NCBI GenBank assembly: GCA_963706535.1
Contig: CAVPMU010000005.1
Span: forward strand, 84,587 to 148,586
Origin: RPQJ01 sp963706535
GTDB taxonomy: Bacteria > Pseudomonadota > Gammaproteobacteria > Steroidobacterales > Steroidobacteraceae
Length of the DNA stretch: 64,000 bases
Direction: 5' to 3'
The notes under the pieces are model-generated. The model saw only the letters and a list, made by a program, of their open reading frames with translations. It was not told the origin of the DNA and did no database searches. The position numbers were made by a program, and so were the translations under genes. The first letter of the stretch is position 1; every line of letters begins with the position of its first letter. Positions 41,960 through 49,401 of this stretch are shown one piece after another.

Positions 41960-43732
41960 CTACTCCCGCCACACACCTTCGCGGCGCGGATCGGCGGCAC
42001 CGTCGACGATCCCGCCTTCGCGCACGACCAGTCCGTGCAGCCCGGATTCCTCGCCGCGGCCGGACTTGATCGCCACGCCGCGTGCCGCGAGCGCTTCGAG
42101 CACCTCGGGCGGGAACTTCGCGACCTCGCCGTAGAAGTCGGCGCCGCGCGCGATCAGGTTGGGCAGCTCGAGCGCCTGCTGCAGCGGCAGTCCCCAGGCG
42201 AGCAGGCCGACCAGCGCCTTGGCGTTGTACGCGAGGATGGCCGTGCCGCCGGGCGAACCGAGCGCAGCGACGAGGCGTCCGTCCCGGTCGAGCACGAGCA
42301 CCGGTGACATCGAGGAGCGCGGACGCTTGCCGGGAGCGACGGCGTTCGCGACGGGTCTGCCGTCCTCGACGGCGGAGAACGAGAAATCCGTGAGCTGGTT
42401 GTTGAGGAAGAATCCGCCGACCGCGCGGCCGGAGCCGAACAGGCTTTCGACGGACGTCGTCATCGACACCACGTCGCCCCACGCATCCGCGACGACGAAA
42501 TGGCTGGTGCCCGCGACCTCGGCGGTAGAGTCGGCGCCGAGTCGCGCCGTGATCCCGGGCGGGCGGCCTGGTGCGATCGGTGCCGGCGCTGCGGACACGC
42601 CGATCAGCGTCGCGCGGCTCACGACGTAGGCGGGGTCCAGCAACCCTGTCACGGGCACTGGTACGTAGGCCGGATCAGCGACGTAGCGGTCGCGGTCGGC
42701 GTACATCAGGCGGCTCGCCTCCGCGAACAGGAACCACGCCTGCGCGTCGGCGGGACCACGAGCGGCGATGTCGGTGCGCTCGAGGATCGCGAGCAGTTGC
42801 AGCAGCGAGACGCCGCTCGACGGCGGCGGCGGCACGCAGACCACGTAGAGGCGATACGGGGCGCACACCGGCTCGACCGCGCGCGGACGGTAGGCGGCGA
42901 GGTCGGCGGGCGTCAACGTCCCGGGCAGGGGTTCCGCGTGCGTACGCGCGACGATCTGCCCGGCGAGGGGGCCATCGAGCAGCGTGCGCGGCCCGTGCGT
43001 CGCGATGGTTCGCAATGTCTCGGCGTATGCGGGATTCCGCAGTGTGTCGCCGGCCTGCACGGGCGTGCCGTCCGGTCGTGCGAAAAGCCTGCGCGCGTCG
43101 GGCAGGGTCGCCTGCGGAAAGTTGCTGTTCGCAAATCGTGCGAGGCGTTGCGGCACGACGAAGCCGGTATCGGCAGCGCGTGCGACCTTTTCGAAGAGCG
43201 AGTTCCAGGGTAATCGGCCGTGTCGCTCGTGCACGAGGCCGAGCATCGCGATGGCGCCCGGGGCGCCGGTCGAGCGGCCGCTGGTCACGGCGTCGCGGTA
43301 CGGCAGAGGCTTGCCGTCGGCACCGAGGAACATGTCGGGGCTCGCGCCGGCCGGGGCCGCCTCGCGCCCGTCGTAGGCGGTGACCTCGCCGGTCTCCGCG
43401 TCGTAGTGCATCAGGAACGCGCCTCCGCCGAGGCCGGAGCTCTGTGGCTCGACGAGCCCGAGCGCCGCCTGCACCGCAATCGCTGCATCCGCGGCGCTGC
43501 CGCCCTCGCGGAGCACCGCGAGGCCCGCCTCGACGGCAAACGGATTGGCGGCCGCCACGCCCGACTCGCCGGAGGGCCGGGTGGATGAAGCCGGCGCCGG
43601 TATCGGTGTCGAGCGGGCGGTGTCGGCCGGCGCTGGAGCCAGCTGCTGGCACCCTACGAGGCTGCATAGGAGGACGAGGGCGGGGCCTGGAGCCACAGCG
43701 AGGAGTATGGCATTTCGTACGTTCGTGCTCAT
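41960..43732 (-). CDS. ggt: gamma-glutamyltransferase, lipoprotein
   Basis: A 590-residue Ntn-hydrolase that cleaves glutathione and other gamma-glutamyl compounds and self-cleaves into two subunits. The signal peptide LAVAPGPALVLLCSLVGC ends in a lipobox (LVGC near residue 28), so it is lipid-anchored, unlike the soluble periplasmic E. coli enzyme. GVAAANPFAVEAGLAVLREG and SSGLGGGAFLMHYD open the large subunit. The new N-terminal nucleophile is the Thr in EVAGTSHFVVADAWGDVVSM near residue 400. SMSPVLVLDRDGRLVAALGS then GGTAI forms the oxyanion region. The gene's ATG overlaps the stop of the Cys-rich protein gene upstream (ATGA). Confidence 0.93.
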   Translation of the reverse strand: MSTNVRNAILLAVAPGPALVLLCSLVGCQQLAPAPADTARSTPIPAPASSTRPSGESGVAAANPFAVEAGLAVLREGGSAADAAIAVQAALGLVEPQSSGLGGGAFLMHYDAETGEVTAYDGREAAPAGASPDMFLGADGKPLPYRDAVTSGRSTGAPGAIAMLGLVHERHGRLPWNSLFEKVARAADTGFVVPQRLARFANSNFPQATLPDARRLFARPDGTPVQAGDTLRNPAYAETLRTIATHGPRTLLDGPLAGQIVARTHAEPLPGTLTPADLAAYRPRAVEPVCAPYRLYVVCVPPPPSSGVSLLQLLAILERTDIAARGPADAQAWFLFAEASRLMYADRDRYVADPAYVPVPVTGLLDPAYVVSRATLIGVSAAPAPIAPGRPPGITARLGADSTAEVAGTSHFVVADAWGDVVSMTTSVESLFGSGRAVGGFFLNNQLTDFSFSAVEDGRPVANAVAPGKRPRSSMSPVLVLDRDGRLVAALGSPGGTAILAYNAKALVGLLAWGLPLQQALELPNLIARGADFYGEVAKFPPEVLEALAARGVAIKSGRGEESGLHGLVVREGGIVDGAADPRREGVWRE

Positions 43733-44214
43733 GGCCCCCGATTATACCGTCCGGAGGTGTCAGTGGTCGGATCCGTCGGATCCGGGAAATGCCGGATCCG
43801 ACGGATCCGACCACTGGCACCTCCGCCGCCCGCTACGTACTCGAGGCAACCGGCCGCAAACGACGCGCCGGCGCCTTCACAGGCACGCGCATCGCCGACC
43901 TCGTTCTCGGCCGCCCAGTCGTGACCGGCGTCGCGTGATGAGCTTTCGCTTTCGGCGTACGCGCGACATCCCTCGATGAACGGTTGTTCGGGACCCGTGC
44001 AGGCGTCGCGGTTCGCAATGCCGCTCATTTCGGCCCAAGCGTAGCCGGCCTTGTGGCTCGCACAGTCGTCCTGGCAGTCATAGCCGAGAAATGTGAGCTG
44101 CTCCGAACGAATGCCCTGCGAACGCGGCCAGCTTGCGGACGTGGGTGTATCGTCCGCAGCACTCGAGGCAACGGAGAAAATCCATCCGCACAGGATCCAC
44201 GCCGGCGATCGCAC
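43729..44214 (-). CDS. exported Cys-rich two-repeat protein with REP-coded tail
   Basis: 161 residues from GTG 44214. The export signal is WILCGWIFSVASSAA near residues 6-20. Two copies of one motif follow: GYAWAEMSGIANRDAC with FIEGCRAYAES, and GHDWAAENEVGDARAC with FAAGCLEYVAG, that is G-x-x-WA-(11)-C-(8)-GC-x2-Y. With DCQDDC at the start this gives at least six cysteines, likely disulfide-bonded in the periplasm. I know similar small proteins in proteobacteria but not their function. After EYVAGG the frame passes through a 72-bp REP element in phase (24 codons, RIRRIRHFPDPTDPTTD) and ends exactly at the ggt start. Confidence 0.65.
   Translation of the reverse strand: MRSPAWILCGWIFSVASSAADDTPTSASWPRSQGIRSEQLTFLGYDCQDDCASHKAGYAWAEMSGIANRDACTGPEQPFIEGCRAYAESESSSRDAGHDWAAENEVGDARACEGAGASFAAGCLEYVAGGGGASGRIRRIRHFPDPTDPTTDTSGRYNRGP
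43753..43824. repeat. REP palindrome, two 33-base arms with 6-base loop
   Basis: Left arm GGAGGTGTCAGTGGTCGG with its ATCCGTCGG extension, 43753-43785. Right arm is the complement, 43792-43824, with a single mismatch (T for C). It lies inside the Cys-rich protein frame and adds 24 codons in phase. Confidence 0.85.
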
Positions 44215-44348
44215 CGTCCTTCCTCGAGCAGGGTGGCGTCATCGCGCCCGACGTCCGAGCATGCGTCGCTGCCGTCGCCGCTCGCAATGCCGATGCCGTG
44301 CGCGTCCGTGCAGAAACTCCTGGTGATGCCTGCAAGCGGCGGCTTCGA

Positions 44349-44921
44349 GTGAGCTGCCGCCCGTTCGCACACTGGTACTGCGCGCTGCTGGCCACGTCAC
44401 TTTTTCTCACGCTCGATGCGACACTGCACGCTCAGGACCTGCCGCGACTCCCCGGCACCGTGGTCGGTGTGGTGGATGGCGACACCGTGGACGTGCGCTT
44501 GAGTTCCGGCATGATCCGTGTGCGCTTGCAGGCGATCGACACGCCTGAGCGCGGCCAGCCCTATGGCGACGCCGCGAAGCAGGTCCTGGCGCGAATCGTC
44601 TTCGGCAAGGCGGTCGAGCTCGAGCCCTACGAGCAGGACCGCTACGACCGGCTGGTCGCGCGCATCTGGCTGGGCAACGTGGACGTCAACGCTTCGATGA
44701 TCAGGGACGGTTACGCCTGGGCCTATCGCAGGTACCTCGACGACGTGCGCTATTGCATCTACGAATACGACGCGCGACAGGCGAGGCGCGGGCTGTGGCA
44801 GGCGCCGGCGGGCCAGCGAGTCGCGCCGTGGGAGTGGCGGCGGCGCAAGGCCCTGGCGGGACGGTTCACCGACTACGCGGCGCAGACCGTGGCGGAGTGC
44901 ATTGCGGAGGCGAGTCCCTAG
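44349..44921 (+). CDS. secreted thermonuclease-like (SNase) protein
   Basis: 190 residues from GTG 44349, with an export signal (YCALLATSLFLTLDATLHA). The SNase beta-barrel follows: GTVVGVVDGDTVDVRLSSG near residue 38, then IRVRLQAIDTPERGQPYG, which holds the catalytic Arg and Glu of Staphylococcus nuclease, and YEQDRYDRLVARIWLG with the second Arg. It should cut DNA and RNA outside the cytoplasm with calcium. The C-terminal 40 residues (WEWRRRKALAGRFTDYAAQT) are extra. Its stop overlaps that of the convergent asmA-like gene by four bases. The 135 bases before it show nothing recognisable. Confidence 0.85.
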   Translation: MSCRPFAHWYCALLATSLFLTLDATLHAQDLPRLPGTVVGVVDGDTVDVRLSSGMIRVRLQAIDTPERGQPYGDAAKQVLARIVFGKAVELEPYEQDRYDRLVARIWLGNVDVNASMIRDGYAWAYRRYLDDVRYCIYEYDARQARRGLWQAPAGQRVAPWEWRRRKALAGRFTDYAAQTVAECIAEASP

Positions 44922-46990
44922 TTCCCCAGCAGGTCCTGCAGCCGCTTCCTGACTTCCTTCTCGAGGTCCCGGGTCACCTTCTTCTTCACGACCTCGCCGA
45001 GCAGGGACGCGACGTTGGGCTTCACGTCCGGGCTGGCGAGCGGGCCCGTCACGGTGAGCGGAATGTCCGCGCCCTCGAGCCGGGTCAAATCGACGCCGAG
45101 CAGGCGCCCGGGCGGCGTCCGCAGCAGACGCGCCTTCAGATCGAGGTCCACTTCCTGTGCGCCGAAATTCACGTCGCCGCGACCCTTGACGCGGACGAAG
45201 TCCGTCGAGAACTGGAAGACGTCGTTGTGCAGCGTCTGGTTCGACAGCGTCCCGCGCCCGCTCAGCAGGTCGAAGTCCGTCCGCCCCGTGCCCGAGCCTG
45301 CGGGCGGCTGCTTGCCCTGGGCTACGACGATCGCGCGCTCGATCTCGTGCCACAGGTCGGCCCCGATCAGCGTCCCGTCGCGGACCGTGAGATCGAACTT
45401 GCCGCGCAGGCTTCGCTCGAGCGCTGCGGAGTCCGCACCGGCAGCATCGAGCGCGGCCTCGACGCTGCCGCGACCGGTCAGCTGTTGCACTCCGATCGTC
45501 CGGACCAGCAGGTCGTGGACGTCCACGTCCTGGAGCCGCGGCTCGATGTGCAGCGCCGGCGTTTCTCCGGTCACGTCCATCGCGAGTGTGAGCCACAAGC
45601 GGCCGCCGAACGCGCGCGCCTGAGCTCGATCGATGCGTACTCGTCCGTCCCTCGCGACGACCGGCAGCGCGAGCTCCGTGTACTCGATGCCGTCGAAAAC
45701 GAGCCGGCCGGCGCGAAGCCTGCCGTTGCAGTCGAGCTTGCGCAGCCGTTCGGTGGGAAGCGGCACCGCCGGTTTGTCGCCGGCATCTCCGGCTGCGCCC
45801 TCCGTGGCGTCCGCGGCCAGCGGTGCGCGATACCGGTCGAAGTCGAGCTGGTCCACCTGCAGGTCGAACTGCAGGGCCCTGCGCTCGAAGTCCGCGATGC
45901 CGAGGCTTCCCTCGAGCCGCGTGTCGTCGAGCCGCGCCGTGAGTTTCTCGATGATCAGGCTGCGAGACGTGGCGCTCAGGTCGCCTCTTGCCTCGAGACG
46001 ACCGAGCGCGCCCGCGTCACGTGTGTCGGGCGCCTTGCGGCCTAGCGCCGCCAGCAGCTTGCGCGGGCTGGTATTGCCGAGGCTCACCGGGCCGCGAACG
46101 CTGACTCCGTCCTTGCCGCTCGTGCCGTGCAACTCGGCCTCGATCAGGGCGTCGCCTAGCCTCGCCTCCAGGCCGGTGAGCCTGCCGGACTTGTTCGCGA
46201 CTTCGAGCGCGAGTTCCTCCGCCTGGATCTCGAACTGGACATCGGACGGCCTGTTTGCGCCGCCGGGCAGCACGAGATTGCCGTTGATTTCGTGCATTCC
46301 GATGCGACCGGCCTGCGATGCATCGATCGCGGTCTCGAGGTCGAGCCGGACCAGCGGCGCGTCGCCGGACAGGAGAGTGAGCGCCGTGTCCAGGTCGAAG
46401 GGCCGGCCGGCGCGCAGCCTGCCGGTCTCGAGCGTCCAGTCGCGAAGCTCGTAACGGGTGTCTGCCTTGCGGTCGTCCAAGGTCACCCGGGCGTTCTCGA
46501 GCGCGAGGCCGGCGATGGCGACATCCACCGGTCCGCGCGGTTCGTCGCCCGGCGGCCGCGTGCCCTCCGGGTGGACCTTCGCCGCGCGCTCGAGCAGGTC
46601 CGACCAGTTGTCGCGGCCGTCGCGTGCGACCTGCAGTCTGAGCTCGAGCCCGTCGACCTCGACGATGCCGATGCGCGCCTCGCGACGCAGCAGCAAGGGC
46701 AGCAGGCGCACGGAAACACGCGCACGCTGCACGGACGCGAATGGCGCGCCGTCGAAGCCCTCGCGGTTGCTTATCGATGCGGCGCCCGTCTCCACGGCGA
46801 GCCAGGGGATGATCGAGAGCGAGAGATCACCCTCCAGCGTGAGGGTGCGGCCGGTGCGCTCGAGGAACGCCGCCTCGGCCTCGTCCTTGTACTCGTTCGG
46901 GTCGAAAGACAGCCAGGCGAACAGCAGCAGGGCCACGAGCAACGTGACCGCAGTGGCAATGGACTTCAGAAGCGTCGCCCTGCTCACCAT
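44918..46990 (-). CDS. AsmA family protein
   Basis: 690 residues. A single N-terminal membrane helix (SIATAVTLLVALLLFAWLSF) is followed by the AsmA opening DPNEYKDEAEAAFLERTGRT then LTLEGDLSLSIIPWLAVETG. A very long beta-rich periplasmic part and the AsmA-2 C-terminal block GRGSVEAALDAAGADSAALE, then SLRGKFDLTVRDGTLIGADL, follow. It ends in basic KKKVTRDLEKEVRKRLQDLL. AsmA-like proteins are members of the bridge-like lipid-transfer group and affect outer-membrane lipid balance. I chose ATG 46990; an in-frame GTG at 47020 is possible. A REP arm lies just upstream. Confidence 0.88.
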   Translation of the reverse strand: MVSRATLLKSIATAVTLLVALLLFAWLSFDPNEYKDEAEAAFLERTGRTLTLEGDLSLSIIPWLAVETGAASISNREGFDGAPFASVQRARVSVRLLPLLLRREARIGIVEVDGLELRLQVARDGRDNWSDLLERAAKVHPEGTRPPGDEPRGPVDVAIAGLALENARVTLDDRKADTRYELRDWTLETGRLRAGRPFDLDTALTLLSGDAPLVRLDLETAIDASQAGRIGMHEINGNLVLPGGANRPSDVQFEIQAEELALEVANKSGRLTGLEARLGDALIEAELHGTSGKDGVSVRGPVSLGNTSPRKLLAALGRKAPDTRDAGALGRLEARGDLSATSRSLIIEKLTARLDDTRLEGSLGIADFERRALQFDLQVDQLDFDRYRAPLAADATEGAAGDAGDKPAVPLPTERLRKLDCNGRLRAGRLVFDGIEYTELALPVVARDGRVRIDRAQARAFGGRLWLTLAMDVTGETPALHIEPRLQDVDVHDLLVRTIGVQQLTGRGSVEAALDAAGADSAALERSLRGKFDLTVRDGTLIGADLWHEIERAIVVAQGKQPPAGSGTGRTDFDLLSGRGTLSNQTLHNDVFQFSTDFVRVKGRGDVNFGAQEVDLDLKARLLRTPPGRLLGVDLTRLEGADIPLTVTGPLASPDVKPNVASLLGEVVKKKVTRDLEKEVRKRLQDLLGN

Positions 46991-47024
46991 GCGAGTTATC
47001 TGGCAGGTGACAAGGGCCACGACT

Positions 47025-47058
47025 CCACGGATCCGACCGAACCGACCACTGGCACCTC
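47025..47058. repeat. REP element, single right arm
   Basis: CCACGGATCCGACCGAACC followed by GACCACTGGCACCTC, directly after the stop of the MocA-like gene (TTA at 47059-47061 on this strand) and upstream of the asmA-like gene on the same strand. Confidence 0.75.
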
Positions 47059-47667
47059 TTAAATTTCGCTCGACAATTCGGCGGGGGTGTCAACGTCGCT
47101 GGACGCGGACGGCATCGTGACCGTGGCCAGTCGATCGGCGTGACGCAACATCAGTCCTCGCGCACCCCGATCACCTCGAAGCGCCAGGAGTTCCGGGAAC
47201 AGTTCCCGCGGGAAGATCGCCGGGGCGCCGATCGAGCCACCATGGTCGGCCGCCACGATGAGCGAGGGCTCCTGCTCCCACCGCGCGACGAGCCGGCGCA
47301 GGTCATCGAGGGTTACCGCGACCTGGTCGGCCAGCAGGATCAGCACTCCGCGGGCCGAGGACGGCGTGCCAGCAACCCCGACCCGGATCGAACTCGCGAT
47401 GCCCTCCCGGTGATCGGCGTTGACGGCAATCGTGACAGGGCTCTCGCGCGCGATTGCCGTCAGTCGGTCTGCGTAGGCCCCGAGTACCACGGTGACCGCG
47501 TCGCCACGGGCGTTGGCGAGGGACGTGGCGGCATCCAGCGCGCGAGCCAGCATGGTGCGACCCCCGACGATCGCGAGTTGCTTCGGCGAGCCGAACCGGG
47601 TCGCCTTTCCTGCCGCCAGCAAGACGACGTGCAGCCCTTCGTTGGCCGTCCGCGCGGGCGGGTCCAC
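47059..47667 (-). CDS. MocA/MobA-like nucleotidyltransferase
   Basis: 202 residues, NTP-transferase fold. VVLLAAGKATRFGSPKQL near residue 14 is the nucleotide-binding signature. LILLADQVAVTLDDLRRLV near residue 108 and GAPAIFPRELFPELLALRGD near residue 148 match MocA-type molybdopterin cytidylyltransferases. These make the molybdopterin cytosine dinucleotide cofactor needed by xanthine-dehydrogenase-family enzymes such as the one coded at 49398. The GTG start abuts the stop of the XdhC-like gene, so they are coupled. MobA (guanylyl) cannot be wholly excluded, but context favours MocA. Confidence 0.85.
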   Translation of the reverse strand: MDPPARTANEGLHVVLLAAGKATRFGSPKQLAIVGGRTMLARALDAATSLANARGDAVTVVLGAYADRLTAIARESPVTIAVNADHREGIASSIRVGVAGTPSSARGVLILLADQVAVTLDDLRRLVARWEQEPSLIVAADHGGSIGAPAIFPRELFPELLALRGDRGARGLMLRHADRLATVTMPSASSDVDTPAELSSEI

Positions 47668-48747
47668 TCAGGGCGCCCCTCCGTGCCCGCGACCGTGGAA
47701 GAAGGCCTGGACCTCCGCGACGATCGCGAGCGCGATGCTGGCCGGGTCGCGCCCGCCGAGGTCGAGGCCCACGGGCGAGCGCAACCGGCCGTCGAGCAGC
47801 GCGGTCGTCGCCGGGTCCAGGTCGGCCAGCAGCCGCTTGCGTCGTGCCGACGGGCCGAGCAGCCCGACGTATGGGATGTTCGTCGGCGCCAGCGCCGCGA
47901 GCGATGCGAGATCCGTCGCCAGGTGATGGCTCATGATCACGGCAGCGTCGAAGTGCGAGAGGTCGAGCTGACCCGCGATCTCGCCAGGACGGGCGGCGAG
48001 GACGTGCCGCGCGCCGGGAAACCTTGCCGCGTCCGCATACCTGGGGCGGTGATCGACGAGCGTGACGCGCCACCCTAGCGTCGCCGCGAACTCGACTACC
48101 GGCAGTGCGTCGGGGCCGGCGCCGAGGAGGAGCAGCTCCTTCTGCGGCACGACCGTGGCCGCGAATATGCGTATGCGGGGCGACTCGAACTCGGCGATGC
48201 GAGCCTCGCGCGGCGTGTCGTGAGTCGCGAGTACATCGTGAATCCAGGCGGACATCGGCTCAGGCAGGCCAGGTGGCAGCGAGCGGATTGCAGGCACCCA
48301 TGCCACGGCGCCCGCCGGCAGGGCGGGGGCGCCTGATTCGAGGACCAGCCCGTACGTGACCGATTCGTGACGCTCGAGGCGGTCTGCGACGGTCGCCAAG
48401 GGCTCCCACCCGTTCGCCGCATCCAGCCGCATCAGCCAGATGTCCATGCCACCCTCGCAGCCGGAGCCGAGTCCCCACAGCAGGTCGTCCTCCCCGGAGT
48501 TCTCGTAGGTCACGAGTTTCGGCTGGCCTGTCTCGAGGACGGACGCGGCGCGCTCAGCGAGGTCGCCCTCGAGGCAACCTCCCGAAAGCAGACCCTCGAA
48601 CTTGCCGCCGGGCCCGATCAGCAGCTGCGCGCCGGCCTTGCGGTAGGTCGAGCCGCGTGTCGCCGTGACGGTCGCGAGCACGAGCGGCGACCCCTCGGTG
48701 CGGGCCCGTTCGAACATGGGCAGCAGGTGATGCAGCGAGTTGTCCAT
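47668..48747 (-). CDS. XdhC/CoxF family molybdenum-hydroxylase maturation protein
   Basis: 359 residues. The N-terminal XdhC/CoxI domain shows VLATVTATRGSTYRKAGAQL then GLLSGGCLEGDLAE. After a linker, the C-terminal Rossmann domain begins ELLLLGAGPDALPVVEFAAT near residue 215 and includes AAVIMSHHLATDLASLAALA, then IPYVGLLGPSARRKRLL. The family handles insertion and sulfuration of the molybdenum cofactor in xanthine-dehydrogenase-like enzymes. It lies divergently to the iorAB-like genes it should serve, and upstream of the MocA-like gene. The 171 bases between it and iorA are mostly REP sequence. Confidence 0.88.
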   Translation of the reverse strand: MDNSLHHLLPMFERARTEGSPLVLATVTATRGSTYRKAGAQLLIGPGGKFEGLLSGGCLEGDLAERAASVLETGQPKLVTYENSGEDDLLWGLGSGCEGGMDIWLMRLDAANGWEPLATVADRLERHESVTYGLVLESGAPALPAGAVAWVPAIRSLPPGLPEPMSAWIHDVLATHDTPREARIAEFESPRIRIFAATVVPQKELLLLGAGPDALPVVEFAATLGWRVTLVDHRPRYADAARFPGARHVLAARPGEIAGQLDLSHFDAAVIMSHHLATDLASLAALAPTNIPYVGLLGPSARRKRLLADLDPATTALLDGRLRSPVGLDLGGRDPASIALAIVAEVQAFFHGRGHGGAP

Positions 48748-48898
48748 TGAGGTGTCAGTGGTCGGTTTCGTCGGGTTTGCCGGTCTTGTCGAGTTTGCAT
48801 CATGGCGGCCGCTTTCCGCGACCCGGTCCACAAACCCGACGAAACCGACCACTGGTACCTTTATACTGAAACCGACCGATCCGACCACTGGCACCTCG
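48748..48898. repeat. REP pair plus a third arm filling the xdhC-iorA intergenic region
   Basis: Left arm GAGGTGTCAGTGGTCGG (with TTTCGTCGGG) at 48748-48780, right arm at 48831-48860 and a further right arm ACCGACCGATCC with GACCACTGGCACCTCGG at 48871-48898. The left and right arms share the TTTCGTCGG variant, showing they were acquired or converted together. No promoter boxes are clear outside the repeats. Confidence 0.8.
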
Positions 48899-48918
48899 GC
48901 ACCACGGGAGCAACCCGC

Positions 48919-49401
48919 ATGATCGCGCTGTCCATCAACGGCAAATCGGTACAGTTGTCGGCCTCGCCCGACACCCCCCTGCTGTGGGCCCTCCGCGACG
49001 AACTCGGCCTCACCGGCACCAAGTTCGGCTGCGGTGTCGCGATCTGCGGCGCCTGCGTCGTCCACGTCGACGGCCAGCCGATGCGCGCCTGCGTCACGCC
49101 GCTCGCGGCGGTCGTCGGCAAGCGGATCACCACTATCGAAGCGGTGCACGAGACGCGCATCGGCGCGGCAGTGCAGGCAGCCTGGGTAAGCAACGACGTG
49201 CCCCAGTGCGGCTATTGCCAGAGCGGCCAGGTCATGAGCGCCGCCGCGTTGCTCGCGAGCAATCCGCGACCGAGCGACGCCGACATCGACGGAGCCATGC
49301 GCATGAACCTCTGCCGCTGCGGCACGTACAACCAGGTCCGCGCCGCGATCAAGGATGCCGCCGAGGCGCTTGCCAGCCGCGACATGGAGGCACGATCATG
49401 A
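48919..49401 (+). CDS. 2Fe-2S subunit of an isoquinoline 1-oxidoreductase-like molybdenum hydroxylase
   Basis: 160 residues. The plant-type cluster motif is GCGVAICGACVVHVDG near residue 40, and the second cluster, in the helical domain, is CGYCQSGQVMSAAALLA with MNLCRCGTYNQVRAAI. Such small subunits pass electrons from the molybdenum subunit to a cytochrome or other acceptor. The ATG overlaps no earlier gene; its stop overlaps the ATG of the large subunit (ATGA). No FAD subunit gene is present, consistent with the two-subunit IorAB type rather than xanthine dehydrogenase. Confidence 0.9.
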   Translation: MIALSINGKSVQLSASPDTPLLWALRDELGLTGTKFGCGVAICGACVVHVDGQPMRACVTPLAAVVGKRITTIEAVHETRIGAAVQAAWVSNDVPQCGYCQSGQVMSAAALLASNPRPSDADIDGAMRMNLCRCGTYNQVRAAIKDAAEALASRDMEARS

